Of a stretch of 64,000 nt of DNA, positions 47,923-61,031 are shown piece by piece. The notes below the pieces were generated by a model, which saw only the letters and a program-made list of their open reading frames with translations, did no database searches and was not told the origin of the DNA. Positions within the stretch are counted from its first letter, which is position 1, and each line of letters begins with the position of its first letter. The position numbers and the translations under genes were made by a program. Origin of the DNA: Gordionus sp. m RMFG-2023 (Eukaryota; Nematomorpha; Gordioida; Chordodea; Parachordodidae); assembly GCF_954871325.1 (NCBI RefSeq), contig NC_088776.1, positions 61,962,954 through 62,026,953 of the forward strand, in the 5' to 3' direction.

Positions 47923-50281
47923 TTATTGCCATATATCGTCATGAAGACCCATTATATTTATATCCCAAGACGATAGCGATATGCATTGTTTTAATGTGGA
48001 GGGAGCCACCCTGTTTTTCAATTTTGTAATAGGATTTCCGGCAAGAGAAAAATTTCTTTCCGATGCTACTGAAATTGTTAGTTGACACAGAAAGTCTCTT
48101 GCCATCTTAGCTAAATAAGGAAATCGATTTGCATTCCCTCTCCACCAATCAAGCACGTATGTTGTTTCGGGCGCTACCGGTGCAAGAAGATAGGTCTTTA
48201 GCTGATTGTCACTATCACCATTTGATGATACTTGATAAATTTAAAATAAATAAAAATCATAGAATATATAATTTTAAAAAATAATATCAAAATATATTAT
48301 ATTACAAATATACCTTTTTTTCAATCCCTGCTATAATGAAATAGTTTTAAGGTTAGAAGGATTGTTATTATTATCAAATAAGTGCTCATCAAATGGCTCC
48401 GTCATATATTTTGAATAAATATCTTTGAATATAGCCATATATTTAACTGCTGCATCTTCCTTTAAATTATTGATTAATGTATTTTTAATCCTAGGATCTA
48501 GTATTGATGCAGCTAAGTTGTTAGGTGTTATTAATAATTGGCTATATTCGTCGTATTTTTTTAACACAAATGTTGCTGCTTCTCTTATTGAAGCATCTGA
48601 ATTGCCTATCTCTTGATCTTTCAAATTATCCATAATATCATTATAAAATAGTATAGCCATCCCGATTGTTGGAAGCTGTGCTCCTATTTCTACCGTAATT
48701 TGGTAGTTAGGAATTCTTCTAAATTTTTGAAGAATTTTCGATTTTTAAGAGCCAAATCGGCTTCAATTAATTTAAGCTCTCTGAGGTGTAATATTGCCTT
48801 GATATTCTAAAAATAGATATAAAAAAATTAGGAAAATAATATTAGAAATATACAAAAATATTTTTTTTTATACCTTATTAATGGCTTATATCATAAGATA
48901 TACACTGTTCCATCTTGTTTTAACTGGAAAAGGTATTTTGGTAGCTCCATTAAAAGATTAATAAGTCTGCAATAATTTTGGTGAGACATGTAATTTGGAA
49001 ACGAAAGCCTCTATATTTGTTAATTTATCATCCAAAAATATAAGTCCCTCGTTAACAATTAGGTTAAAGATATGTTCCATACAACGATGACTATATAAAA
49101 CAGTCTCATAATTTAAATGATAATACTTTTTAATTATTTCTACGGCTTTTACCACGTTAGCGCTATTATCATGCGTTATAGATATTATATTATCTTTTAT
49201 TATATTATCTTTAAATTCGAAATCATTCATGGAGGTTATTAAAAGGGATGATATATCATCCTCCGTGTGTGGGTGGGGGAACGATAATAAATCTAGGGCA
49301 ATGTTTATAATATTCCAGTCATCGTTGATGTAGTGAAGTGTTAATGAACAGTAAGCTGAACCATTATGGGAAGTCCATATATCACTAGTTAAGGCAAATT
49401 TATTTTTAACATTATTAAATTTTTTTATTAGTTGAATTTTGGCAATATCATAAATTTTGTCTAAATTTTTGAATAATGTCTGCCTAAACCAAACTTTCAG
49501 ATTACTATTTGCATAATAGATCATCTTTTTAAAAGATTCATTATCCACTAAACTTAGTGGACTATTTGTTTTTATTAAAAAGTTTAATATAAGTTTGTTC
49601 ATATTTAAATTCTCACGTATTAGAGGCTTTCTAATCCTGGGCATCGTATCTTTTGTTGTTATTTGTGATAACTTAGTGAATATAGTTGAATGCGGACTTA
49701 AGATGTTTCTTAAGAATAGCTTGTCAAAAAATAAAAATATTATTATGTAAATATTTTATTTAATATTTTTAAATTTATGTAGAATGTTTCTTTTATTATT
49801 CTGTGCAATTTCATACACAAAAATAAGATTTTTATGATAAATATAATAAAATTTAATTAATGGGTAAATTATTTCTAATAAATGTTAACGATAATACCAA
49901 AATATATGTCAAAAATACTACAAATATGATATGCAAAATATTTTTTGACAAGAAAATGTAACAAAATGTTTTATGAGAAAATAAAGGTAATCCAAAAATT
50001 AATAAAAAGTAATATACTTTGTGAAGTAGTATGCCTGTATTGCAATAGAGGCACCTCTTCCTCGACTTCTTGGGAGTCAGCGCGAAAGAATTTTTTATAT
50101 CTACTGAATTGGGTGATGTAGAATCCCCAGAAAATGAAACAGCTAATTCTTGTCCTATTGACTGAGATATTAAAAATTCCTCGCTTGGAATGTTTACAGG
50201 TGAAATCGGTGTTGAGGTTGATTGTCCACCATTAAAATAATCAGAATCAGACCAATCCTCATCTTCTAAAATGTTGCACAT
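47923..50281 (-). pseudogene. hAT-superfamily transposase, nearly complete, interrupted
   Basis: Pieces in order on the - strand: (1) 50281-50018, acidic N-terminus ending KKSRKRCLYCNTGILLHK, the start of a BED-type zinc finger. (2) After a GT-AG intron (about 50017-49720) the frame continues LFLRNILSPHSTIFTKLSQ; the usual first His of the finger is Asn. (3) 49644-48958, RNase H-like catalytic region with FALTSDIWTSHNG and ITHDNSANVVKAVE. (4) VKTRWNSVYLMI at about 48932-48897 in another frame, so a frameshift or small intron lies near 48950. (5) 48805-48331 after a short intron, with ASILDPRIK. (6) 48236-47923, the dimerisation domain with SVASERNFSLAGNPITKLKN. An in-frame TAG near 48328 and other breaks make it probably dead. 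Confidence 0.9.
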
Positions 50282-51395
50282 TACTTTATTATAAAATATT
50301 TTTTTGTAAAAAAAGATAAAAGAGTGAAAAATTTTAGAAGAAAACTTTAATATTTAAAATAAATTATTTTTTTAATTCTACTATTTTTATTCTTCTATAT
50401 ATAGTTTTTAAAAATAAAACTTCCGTTTGTTTTTTTTAAGTTACAATTTATTATTGTTTAAATAGAAAAATAATTTTTTTATTCAATTTACAATTTTTTT
50501 AAATATTTTTGAAGTGGGGTTTATTAAGTTATGAATTATGAATATGATGTTTATGAAATATGTTGAAGATTTTATCAAAAAAAAAAACCCCTTCAGATAT
50601 AAAAATTTTTATTGCAAAAATAAAATAAAATTTACTAATAAAAACTTGAAAGAAATTGTTGAGAAAATTTTTGGTATTTTTTAAAAACTTCCTGTAATTT
50701 AACTTAAATATTTTTCAAAGCGTTCTTCAAACCAAATAACAAAACAAGATCCATATAATTGAGGCAATTACTAGTTTTTTGATTAATATATTTCACAGCC
50801 TCTTTAACTCACATACGATATGATATATCGAAAGGAAATTCGATCTATATCATACATATCTTTAAAGTTTGAAAAACTAATTTATCTGATTTAATTTTTA
50901 TATTTTATTTTCTGTTTCAGTTTTAATATGGTTATTATAATTATATTATACATAATAAGAAAAGCGATGACGATGATGATGATATTTACGAAATAAAAAT
51001 TATATTTTAATTAAATATATTATTAAATATTCATACATACTCTAGTTGATGAAATTAAATAAATCCGGTCAGAAAGTTCATATCTAATTCTGAACTAAGA
51101 TCAGGATGATAGAAATAATCTATAAGCAAACCTACATGATAATTCATTTTAATTATTTCCAAGCCCTAAGTAAGTCTAAAAAATTTTAGTCATAAGCTGA
51201 GTTGCTTGCAGGATTTTCCTATTTAAGTTCAATATTATTGATAAATAATATATATTTGAAACAACATTATTTATGGGGTTCGAGTTAATGCTGGCTTATT
51301 TCTTATATAAATATTGCTAATGTAGATCGCATTTTATTAGACCCAAACCTCGGGTTTGGGATACACAACCAACCAATTTAACAACACTACCCATA

Positions 51396-51590
51396 TCGAT
51401 ATTTTATGTTAATAAAAATATACCTGACCCCTCAAGACCTATTCGCCCTATAATGAGTGATCATTATTATTATTACAAAAAAATATTTTTATTTCCATAT
51501 CAAATCGATATTTTGTTTTGATAAATTATTCCTGACCCCCCAAGACCCTCTATCAGTGATTATTATAATTACAATAAAAAAATATTTAAT
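51396..51590 (+). repeat. Tandem duplication, two units of about 100 bp
   Basis: The block with 'atatcgatatttt', 'cctgaccc', 'caagacc' and 'gtgat.attat' occurs at 51396-51500 and again at 51505-51590. Confidence 0.75.
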
Positions 51591-51623
51591 TATCAACTTG
51601 TTTATTAAATCGTTACACGACAC

Positions 51624-51829
51624 GTCCCCGGGTCTAAACCCCGGGTCTGAACCCCGGGACTAAACTCCGGGTTTGGACCCCGGGTTTGAGCTCTGGGTCT
51701 GAACTCCGGGTCTGAACTCGGGGTCTGGACCCCGGGTCTGGAGCCAGGGTCTGGAGCCAGGGTCTGGAGCCAGTGTCTGAGCACATAAAAGGGTCGTAAA
51801 TTTTACGACCAAGCAAATTAACAACACTA
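51624..51829 (-). mobile_element. Second hAT right-end fragment with 13-bp minisatellite
   Basis: About 11 units of CCCGGGTCTGAAC, then a palindrome (gggtcgtaaattttacgacc) and the end TTAACAACACTA at 51829. It is a second, partial copy of the hAT end lying directly against the Gypsy fossil. The two - strand frames across it are repeat translations, not genes. Confidence 0.75.
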
Positions 51830-52690
51830 CGTAAACCCATGGAATCCGCCAGCACAACCCTGGGAAAGGGTACATTTAGATTTTGCCGGATCACTAGACG
51901 GATTTTATTGGCTGGTAGGAATCTATGCATATTCAAAATGGATAGAGATCGATAGAATCAAAGATACCACAAGTAAAAATTAATAAATAGATTAGAAAAA
52001 AGGCTTACACGATATGGTGTTCCACGTCAAATTGTCACAGACAATGGTCCACTCATTTCAAATAAATTTTATAAATGGTGCAAAAATAAGAATATACAAC
52101 ATATAAAAACTATATTATATTATCCGAGAAGTAATGGATTAGTAGAAAGATACATACAAACTATCAAAAATCTTTATTTTGCAAATAGAGAACCAACAAA
52201 TGATGGCGAAAAATGCTTAAATGAAGTATTAGTTACATATAGAAATTCCGAACACTCCTCAACGGGCCAAATACCTGCCAAACTATTTATGGGGAGAATA
52301 CTAAAGATTTTTTTAGACTGGGTGAAACCTTCAATTACTGAAAAATTAGAAACCTCTGTAGTAAAACAAGACCAGTTATACAAAGGCTACATAGATATTT
52401 AAAGAAAAGGATTTGATAAAAACCTACTTGAAAAAGGATGGCATGAAGCAAAAATTATAAATCAACAAGCAAAATTCTCGTATAGCGTAGAAGAAAAAGA
52501 TAAAATAGTACAAAAACACTCAGATCAACTACGAATATGGGAAGAACTAGATGAAACCAAATCAATATTAACTAACAGTATCAAGTTAGGAGAAGCTAAA
52601 ACAGTAGAAACAATTGAACCAAGTCAAAAAGGAAGGCAAACGCGATATCCAACAAGGGAACCAAAGCCAACAAAGATTAATAGATGAACT
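51830..52690 (+). mobile_element. Ty3/Gypsy pol fossil, integrase core region
   Basis: Translates to the integrase catalytic core of a Ty3/Gypsy element (a LDFAG start, a VTDNG block, and SNGLVER) followed by part of its C-terminal region. It has several breaks and no LTR was found. The next fossil, carrying the upstream pol domains, is in the opposite orientation. Confidence 0.88.
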
Positions 52691-53269
52691 TGAACTTGGT
52701 AAATAAAAAGATTGATAGACGATCTTAACTTGATGGGAAAGAAGATATGTAATATTTGAATATTATTGTAAAGGTTACGTTATTTGTATTTTGCATATTA
52801 GTAAAAGTTAATAATTATAAAATACTATATATATAGGAATTTAAAATAAAGAATTGATTATTTTAACTATAAAATTGACCATAGTATTTTAAAAAATTTT
52901 TAAATTGCTTTCTTAGAAAATCTAAAATTAAGTTATTCCATTTCGACGAATAATTAAATTATATAAGTGCAAGCAGAATTAATGGCAAATTTATTTAAAA
53001 AATTTTTTACTCTGTATAGCCCCACTCATTGTGATAGAATTGATATATAATTCTTTAAAAAAATGGGTTTTTAAAAACTTATAAAACTATCAAATTTAGT
53101 GCTGATTTCAGTAAGTATTTTATGAAATATAAATTTTACTGTTTTTAAAAAAATATATTCATATTTCAACTGGGATTTTTAAGAACGTGGTCAAATAATT
53201 TAGTATTAAAAACTAACTTTTAAATGTAGTGTTTTGTTCATAGATATTATTTAAATATATCCAATTTGA

Positions 53270-54720
53270 AAAATTCTTTTAATTACACGGCAACTTCTTA
53301 TCTCTGCGATGTTTTTGATACCCAATATAGCGGTTGACTAATTTTTCAACATCTTTTTCTAATTTTTCAAACCATATATAATGTCTAGTAATGGATTTAA
53401 TTGATGTAATACCTGGATGACCTGTATAATATCTGTAAAACTTTTTTTTGTAGTGAATATGGAATTATTAATCGACCATTCCAAAATAGGATACCGTCAT
53501 CATTTTCTATTTCATCTATTCTTATTCTAATAGCTTGTAATACTGGTGCTTGATTTGTATATTTGTACCATTTATTAATATTTTTACTTTTCTTAAAATG
53601 ATCTTTCGCAGTTTCATCTCTAAGTTCTTTTCTTAGTTAATGTGTCATAAGTAATATTTCGTATTATATACACTGTTTTTCACTTGTAATTTTATTATCA
53701 TTTTTCTCTATTGTCGCGATAAAGCATCTGTAATTATATAATAAGCGCCATTCTTGTACATTATATCATAATTCTATGCCAATAATTTATAAGCCCAATG
53801 TAATATTCTTTGGTTTGTTAAGGAGTTTAAATTTCTGTTATCACCATATATTTTTGAAAGGATTGTGGTCCGTTCGTATTTTAAATTTTTGTCCATACAT
53901 ATAGTTATGAAATTTTTCTACGCCGTTTACTATGGCTTTGATTTCTTTGTCGAATATCGAATAATTCTTTTTAGCGTTATCGAGGTGTTGGCAATAGCGT
54001 ATTCGTTACCATTATCATATTTTTGCATGAGTACAGCTCCAAATCCTTGGTTAGAAGCATCTGTTCTAGTATTAACTCAAAATCCGGTTTATAAAATTGT
54101 ATAGTATTTTGTTTTGTTACTATTCCTTTTGCTTTTTTAAATAATGCATCATCTTTTTTAGTCCAATTCCATTTAACCTTTTTACTAGTTTTATTATGTA
54201 ATTCGGCTATGATTCCATGTAAGTTTGGTATGAACCGTGTATAATTGTTTAAAAAAAATGATTTTATGTCCTGTCCATCTTTTGGAGTTGGATATATTTG
54301 TATTGCTATTATTTAATTTTAATCTGGATGTATTCCATTTTGATCTATTATGTATCCTAAATATGATACTTTTTCTTTAATAAAATATATTTTGCTTGTT
54401 TTTACTTTGTAATTTTTTGAGGACTTGTTTTATATTTTCTATATTTTTAATATCATTTTTTCCTGTGATTAACAGATAAATAAACTGCTGTATCTTTACA
54501 ATCAGCCAGTAAATCGTCTATATATTGTTAAAATGGTGCTTGTAGCTATACCAAAAGGTAATCGTAAATAGCGGTAAACCATTGTTAATAATTCTTGCTA
54601 TTCATCGTCAATGCTCATTTATAGATATGCGTCTTTGAGATCTAATGTTGTATATTTATTTTCATTAGCGATTTTTGTGATTAATTCTTAAAACATTGGT
54701 AGAATGTGATAGTCTTATAA
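53270..54720 (-). mobile_element. Ty3/Gypsy pol fossil, reverse transcriptase to integrase zinc region
   Basis: On the - strand, reverse transcriptase (LDLKDAY), RNase H (TDASNQGFGAVL) and integrase zinc-binding sequence (a GHPGI block) are recognisable in the usual order. The copy is heavily decayed, with many breaks. Together with 51830-52690 it covers most of a Gypsy pol, but the two parts face each other, which implies a rearrangement after insertion. Confidence 0.85.
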
Positions 54721-54799
54721 ATAATTTATAGGATTTATTTAAGAATATCTCGAGTTTACGATATTTATTATCACTAATAATAAACATTCAATAAAATAG

Positions 54800-55679
54800 A
54801 GGTTTTGAAAAGGTACCTTGCAAAAATAATATATATTAAAATTTTAATTATATTTTAAAAAAATGGAAATATATATTAATGCACAAAAATATTCCTAAGA
54901 AATATTGCCTGTATATAAACGTACAATGTATTCATGAAAAAAAATAGAAAAAAATATAATTAAGATACATATTATAAATTTATAATGTTAAATTCAATCT
55001 CTTTTTGGATAGAGATAATTTTCTAATGAATTCATCAGCGCTTATTATAAACTCCCTATGTAATTAAGAGCAGATTAGGTTAATTTTTATTTATTTTATG
55101 CTTTTATATCTTTGATAAAAAATATATTAACAATCAAAAAGAATTTTATTTATATCTAATAGATTTTATCCTTACTGTCTTAATGATATTCATTTTCTTT
55201 TTTTACCATTAAAATTTAAGATATAATAAAAACAGCTTTAATTAAAAAGCTCTTTATAAAAATTTTATTACAAAGTAATATAAATTTCGGCTATTTTAGG
55301 ATTATATGAAAATTATACTTAAACATTAATATTTTTGAATCTATCTAATTTTTTGGTATATAATCATTTTCATTTTATATATGTTTCTAATTATATTAAA
55401 TTGTGTTGCCATTAAAATTCATGCCAAAATATTTAAAGATAATCTTAAGTGTAATCTAGGATCAACTAAGGGTGCTTATTTCAATTTTTATAAAATTTTC
55501 AATAATTTCGCAAATCTTAAAGAGTTCACAATATTTAAAATAATATAATATAAATTTTTTGTGCAAATAATCAAGCTTGTTTAACATATTTTTAAGATTA
55601 ATGATAAATCAAAATTCATTAGATGTGTATTGTTTCCATTTTATTATCTAAAAAATAAACTTCTTTTGCGATAATTTTT
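54800..55679. other. AT-rich stretch, nothing recognised
   Basis: No gene, RNA or repeat partner seen. Confidence 0.5.
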
Positions 55680-57800
55680 TTTATCTATTTAAAGTTTTAT
55701 TTATATTTTTTTTTCAAAGGAAGAAAAATTCTCTGTGTTCATTTGAGAATTCAACTTTTTTATATCCTTATAAGGAAATATATGTTCATTTATAGAAAAC
55801 ATTTGGAATAAAGATATTGTCAGATACATATATATTTTTCTCTCTCTTTGATTTGGTTGTTATAGAAAACACAAATTGAAGTCAAGAAATTTGCCTGATT
55901 TTCAAGGAATTGTAATAATTCTGTTCTCAGAATTGAATCATTAAAGATTATCAAGTTTTATTGGCATTTAAAATTTTATAACTAATTTATTTTAAAGGGA
56001 GTCAATTTCCTCATTCTAATAAATTTTGGTCTGTTTTCCGGTTTAAACCTAGGACGGAAATGGGTAGGTCTATAATATGAAATAGGTACCAATTTCGATA
56101 CTTATTATTTTCAATGTTGATGGAAAGAGGCTATTTATTTGTTCAAATTGTTATTAAAACAAATAAGTATCTAAAATAGAGATCTCAGTGAGAAGTTAGA
56201 TCGGATCTCCCTGAAGATTTATCCAATCTTCTCAGTATTCACTCCTCCCTCCTATGACCCTCTTTATTTTTTTGATATATTTCTTTAGTCCCTTTTTTAG
56301 AGCATTATTTTTTAAAATTATTCTTTTAGCAATATTTTTCCCCCAATATATTATAGCATTGTATTTTAATTTTAATTTTAGTCTTCATATATTCTAAAAA
56401 TTTTTAAAAATATTTATTACTATATTTATAATGGCGATTATTAATCTCTTATTATTTTATTGTATAATTTTATTTAATCATAAAATCAAAAAAACATTAT
56501 AATATCTTATAGTATTGAAACTCTTAAAGTTCAAACATTTTACATTTTTGTATATTATGCGAGTTGAAAGGTTAATAGTTGTAATATAAATATTTACAAT
56601 TAAAAAAATGTTTAAAATTTAGATAAATGTTCGTAGTTTTGAATTAAAAATATTGATAATCTTGTATAAATAATAAATAATTTAATTACATTAAAATATT
56701 TAATGAGATTTAATAATATAAAAATTTAGCTAACAGAGGATTAAACATACATAAAAAAATCTATCCTTGGTTTACAGATAATTTAAAAAAAACTTAACAG
56801 TGAACTTTTACATTTTCAAGTTCTTTGCTTTATGTATTTAAATTCATTCATCAAAGTGGATATTTTTAAATAATATCAACAAAATACTATTATATTCAAA
56901 AGTTATTTTTACTAAATAATTCGGCCAGTTTCATAAAAATCCCAATTAAAATAAGATTATTTATTTATATAAAAAATAAAAAATTATATTTTGTTCCCTT
57001 TTTTTTATAGCAAAAATGGAATTTTTAACTTTAAATATATACTCTTCCCATTCAGCACTGAATTGTAGAGTTTTAAAAGTTTTTGAACTAAATCAATAAC
57101 TTTAAAAAATTATATATCAATTCTAATACAATAGGTGGGGCCGGATAAAGTAAAATTATTTTTAAATATATCACTTGTCGGGACTGGTAAAAAATATAGA
57201 CGGGGGCACCTGATTTTGCCGGGCCAGGTTTTATAGACCTCCAATTGCTATGATAAATTTTCATTTTTTATTATATAATCAAATTGTTTACTTTTTTTTA
57301 AAATTTTACAATAAAAATTGTTTACCCTTTTTTATTTATAATAAATAGTATAATTGAACGATTTATATTCATCTAAAAAATTAATTTTTTAATTTAAAAA
57401 AAAAATATATTATGATGAATACATTATTCAAGCCTTATATTGGAAAGGTATATGTAATAACGGTAAGTCTCTATTTGATTTTGTGGGCATGCAATGGAGA
57501 AAGGAAGTGGAGAATGAAGTATGATGGACTAAGAAGTTAGCGCTATACACACAATATTATACTAAATAGACTTTAAGATACTTCTATTTGGCTTAATAAA
57601 ATATGAAAATGCAATAAGTAATTTCTTCTTCATCTAGATTTCACATTCAGCTTGCACTCATATAAATAATTTCTTCGAAATAGCTATTCATTAATTTTGA
57701 AAATAAATAAAAGGTTACAATTTGAATTTTTAAAAAACTTTAGCTTTAACATATTGCACTTATTCTATATAATGGGTGGGCAGTAAGTTTTTCTAGTATA
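55680..57800 (+). repeat. Repeat family B, copy 2
   Basis: Best uninterrupted copy of family B, without the LINE that ends copy 1 at 37672. The shared block at 57410-57590 matches 37265-37440 and reads similarly in both, which may reflect an old coding region. Family not recognised. Confidence 0.65.
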
Positions 57801-58920
57801 ATGATTTATATGTAATTCTTAAGTAAACGTTCGGGATATTTTAATTTTAGAATTTCTATGAAAGCGATAAAAAATTTAAAAATACGATAGTAAATCTATT
57901 TCAACATGTTTAGAAATCTTCTTATAAATATTTAACTTAGGAAAACATAAATATCTATAAATTTAAATATTTTAAAATTAAATTGAACTAATTGTAAAAA
58001 TTTATTCATTTTTTTAAAAAATAATTATTCGTTTTTATTGAAAATAATTATTCGTTTTTATTGAAAATAAAATAAAAATATCTTGACTTATCTATAAATC
58101 ATCAAATTCGGAGGTGTGGAAGATAGACAAAATTGCTAGGCATAGATTTTAAATAATGAAGGTAAACCGTCCAATCATAATTATTGGCGGATAGCTATTA
58201 TTTTAACGTCTTTACTCTAAATAGGTCTTAAATATTATTTAAAACAGCGTTTATTATTTAAGATATTAAGATTTATATTTTATTTTTTGCTAAGAGAATT
58301 TATACATTCCCCTGCCCCTCTAAATAAAACCTATAATTTTATCAAGTACCTAATCTATTAAGTTTCACAAGCATTAAACATTTATCCCCTGTTAACAAGT
58401 ATTAACAAAATCAAAGATCTTTTAACCACTTGTGACAAGATCTTAATAAATAAATTTATTTTAAAAAAAAATTACAATATTTAACTAATACCTTTACCTT
58501 TTTTTTTGTATGGACCAGTCAGTGACTATCATTCTAGTCTGGATCATAGCCTTTACTAATTTTAAATAAAAAAATTAGGCTGATGAGAACATTAGAAAGC
58601 GTTGTGAATAATCACAATCCGAAGCCAAGAATTATTTTTTTATTGGCTTTGGAGAGAACCTGGCTAAGAAAAATTATTCTTTTCTAGATCATAGCTACTT
58701 TAAAATACCTACCCTCTAATTTTATAAACATAATATTTTTACTATCTTATTTTTTTTTTAAATTTTACATTTATATATACATAATATATATAAATTTTTA
58801 TACAAATTTAAAAAGAAAAAGATAATTAATTACTAAATAGTTTAAAAATCTTAGAAAAATACTATAAATTTGAGAGATTCCAAAATTTTATTGGAAAGGC
58901 TACCCATATATATAAACATA
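57801..58920. other. AT-rich stretch, nothing recognised
   Basis: Only a short perfect duplication (about 30 bases) at 58017-58065. Confidence 0.5.
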
Positions 58921-58924
58921 TAAT

Positions 58925-59122
58925 TTGAAATTTATAACAAAGCTTCACAAATTTTTGAAAGGTGTAAATGTAATGGTAGAAGATAAAGGGTTTTTAAAAA
59001 TATTCAAAATTAACGATTCAATTATTGAAGGACTGGTTCAACAACGCCCCTATAAAATTGTAATGAAGATATCTGCTAACTTTGACAATTCGGAATACTA
59101 TAAAATAGTGATAATTTTATAA
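58925..59122 (+). CDS. Unidentified small open reading frame (65 codons)
   Basis: The peptide begins MKFITKLHKFLKG and its second half (IIEGLVQQRPYKIVMKIS) looks coding, with mixed charged and hydrophobic residues and less A/T-driven bias than chance frames here. It ends in a stop followed by AAATAAA-like runs at about 59130-59165. It could be a last exon or a transposon fragment. No homologue or upstream exon recognised. Confidence 0.3.
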   Translation: MKFITKLHKFLKGVNVMVEDKGFLKIFKINDSIIEGLVQQRPYKIVMKISANFDNSEYYKIVIIL

Positions 59123-59684
59123 AATTATAAATAAATAAAATAATTAAAATATATAAATAAAATAAATAAATTTATTAATAAAGAAAGAAAGTTATAGAAA
59201 GAAAATTTATTTTATTAATGAAATATATATTTAAGGTTGAAAATACGAGTATAATCAAGTTTAGATTTCCATGCAATTTCAACACTTATCATGTTTACTT
59301 CTATTTGATATGCCCGATTTTGAACTCGTATCAAATAGCATACACTTATTTGAAAATCGGTAATTTTATAGAAATATTTATTATAGAAATTATTTTTGAG
59401 ATAATTTTTAAGAAAGTGTGATAATCATAGTTTAATTCTAAATATGTATATATGTTAAGTACTTAGAGTTTATTTTGCAAAAATAATCATAATTAATGTG
59501 GGTTAGTTTAATATTTCTGGATATCTTTGAACTCTATTTCTTAACTCTAGAAAAATATATATTTATCGATAAATAAGTTTATATTTTTATATATACCATT
59601 ATATTTATATAGATTACTACTTAACAAAAATAGGTAATTTTTATTTTCAAATCTTTTTAATTTTATATTTTTAAAGATTATGAC

Positions 59685-60054
59685 CAGTGGCGTAGCTACG
59701 GAGGGGGGGGGTTTGGGTTTAGATCACTCCCCAGAGCAAAATATTTTTTAGATTATACGTTCAAAAGACTTAAAAGTGACTTTATATCAAATAAATACCA
59801 TTAATATTTATATTTCTGGTTTTTATTTTGTGAAAGGATATTATATTATTATTGAAATTATTCTGGAAAGTATTATTATAAAGTCATAAAATGATCAATA
59901 ATTATAGGAATTTTATATCATAAGAAAAACAAATATAAAACTCGGCCGAAGGCCGGGCAAAAGGGCCGCCCATTAAAGGGGTATCTGGGGACGAAGCCCC
60001 CCAAGCTTTTATATGTATGGAACACTCTAAGGAAATATCCTAGCTACGCCACTG
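59685..60054 (-). mobile_element. hAT-type MITE, CAGTGGCGTAGC family, copy 2 (inverted)
   Basis: 370 bp with exact CAGTGGCGTAGCTA / TAGCTACGCCACTG ends and an 8-bp target duplication with one mismatch (attatgac at 59677-59684, cttatgac at 60055-60062). The interior matches copy 1 when reversed, including the GGCCTTCGGCC motif. Confidence 0.93.
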
Positions 60055-60369
60055 CTTATGACACCTATATTTATATATCATTTTAATAATATTAAAAAAT
60101 CATGTATATTTTTTTCCCGCTACTTGCTCTAATAATTTATTTACGATTTTGATTTCATCATATAATATTTCAATATTAATATTTAATGAGAATGATAACC
60201 ACGAATTCCCTACTATCTAACCCTAAAGATTAGATAACCAACCACCCGATATTTGCGACAAAATCTGCCAAACATCTAATATATGACCAGTCCCACTATA
60301 CACAAAAGGAATGTGATTTACCACTTATTGCAGGTCCCGCTGAATTTTTTCTTACAACGATCATCTTGA

Positions 60370-60520
60370 GATCAAAATGACTCAATCATTTTTAAATTTA
60401 AAAACTGGCTATGATTGGCTTAAGGCTATACCCAGTTCTAATTTCTGGTTGCTCCGTTTGGCTTAACAATTTAAAATCTCTATCGCACTCCACTTAGGAG
60501 TAACACAGTTATTTATATAA
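60370..60520 (+). mobile_element. Decayed relic of a related LINE (thumb region)
   Basis: A frame here reads TGYDWLKAIPSSNFW then FKISIALHLGV, matching TGHEFLEAIPSTNLQ...FTHAIGIRLNC of LINE copy 2 in spacing and key residues, with a stop between. Much older than the two long copies. Confidence 0.6.
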
Positions 60521-61031
60521 TTGTGTTTAAAGGCCACCATCTTCCAAATCGACAGCATATATACAAGCTTTTAAAAGGCTAACATAATTACAACCTTAGA
60601 CCAGTTGGTATTTAATGACAATCAGATGGTATTATTTTAATATCTTGGTCCAAGCGTGAGTATTTATCTATGAGAGTAGATTTCTTTCGAGATCTCTCGA
60701 TCTAACTTTCTAAGCTCATGCTTTCCTTCCCACCTTCCACCTTCCATCTTTTAAAATAATTATTTATGTTATATTTTAGCAACTTATTTATATTTTTATA
60801 TATATTCTTTTTTTAGAAATAATATTTATTTTATATACACTAATTAATTATATAAATTATTTTTTTATTATACATATAACTATGTTATGAATTCAAATTT
60901 GAACAATTCATTTTATATTTATACTGTTATTACAATCCAATTTATTCAAATTATATTTTTATTTTAGCTACAATTTTATTTTATAACTTAACCTTTTTAA
61001 TATTATATTCTAATTTTAATTTGTAAAAATG

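Larger units (their letters stand above)
45803..51389 (-). mobile_element. Large hAT DNA transposon (about 5.6 kb), autonomous type, broken
   Basis: The left end (45803, TAGTTTTGTTAA) and the reverse complement of the right end (51389, TAGTGTTGTTAA) agree over about 52 bases, including GGTTGGTTGTGTA and TTTGGGTCTAA. A hAT transposase lies inside on the - strand. The 8 bases outside the two ends (tttaatgt and cccatatc) do not match, so the target duplication has decayed or the outer ends come from a rearrangement. A TAGGTGTGTACCGATA-like motif at 46559 suggests a second hAT end nested inside. Confidence 0.7.

Noticed and set aside
51634-51936. 100-codon and 71-codon - strand frames (Pro, Asp, Gly repeats)
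   Set aside because: They are translations of the 13-bp minisatellite.
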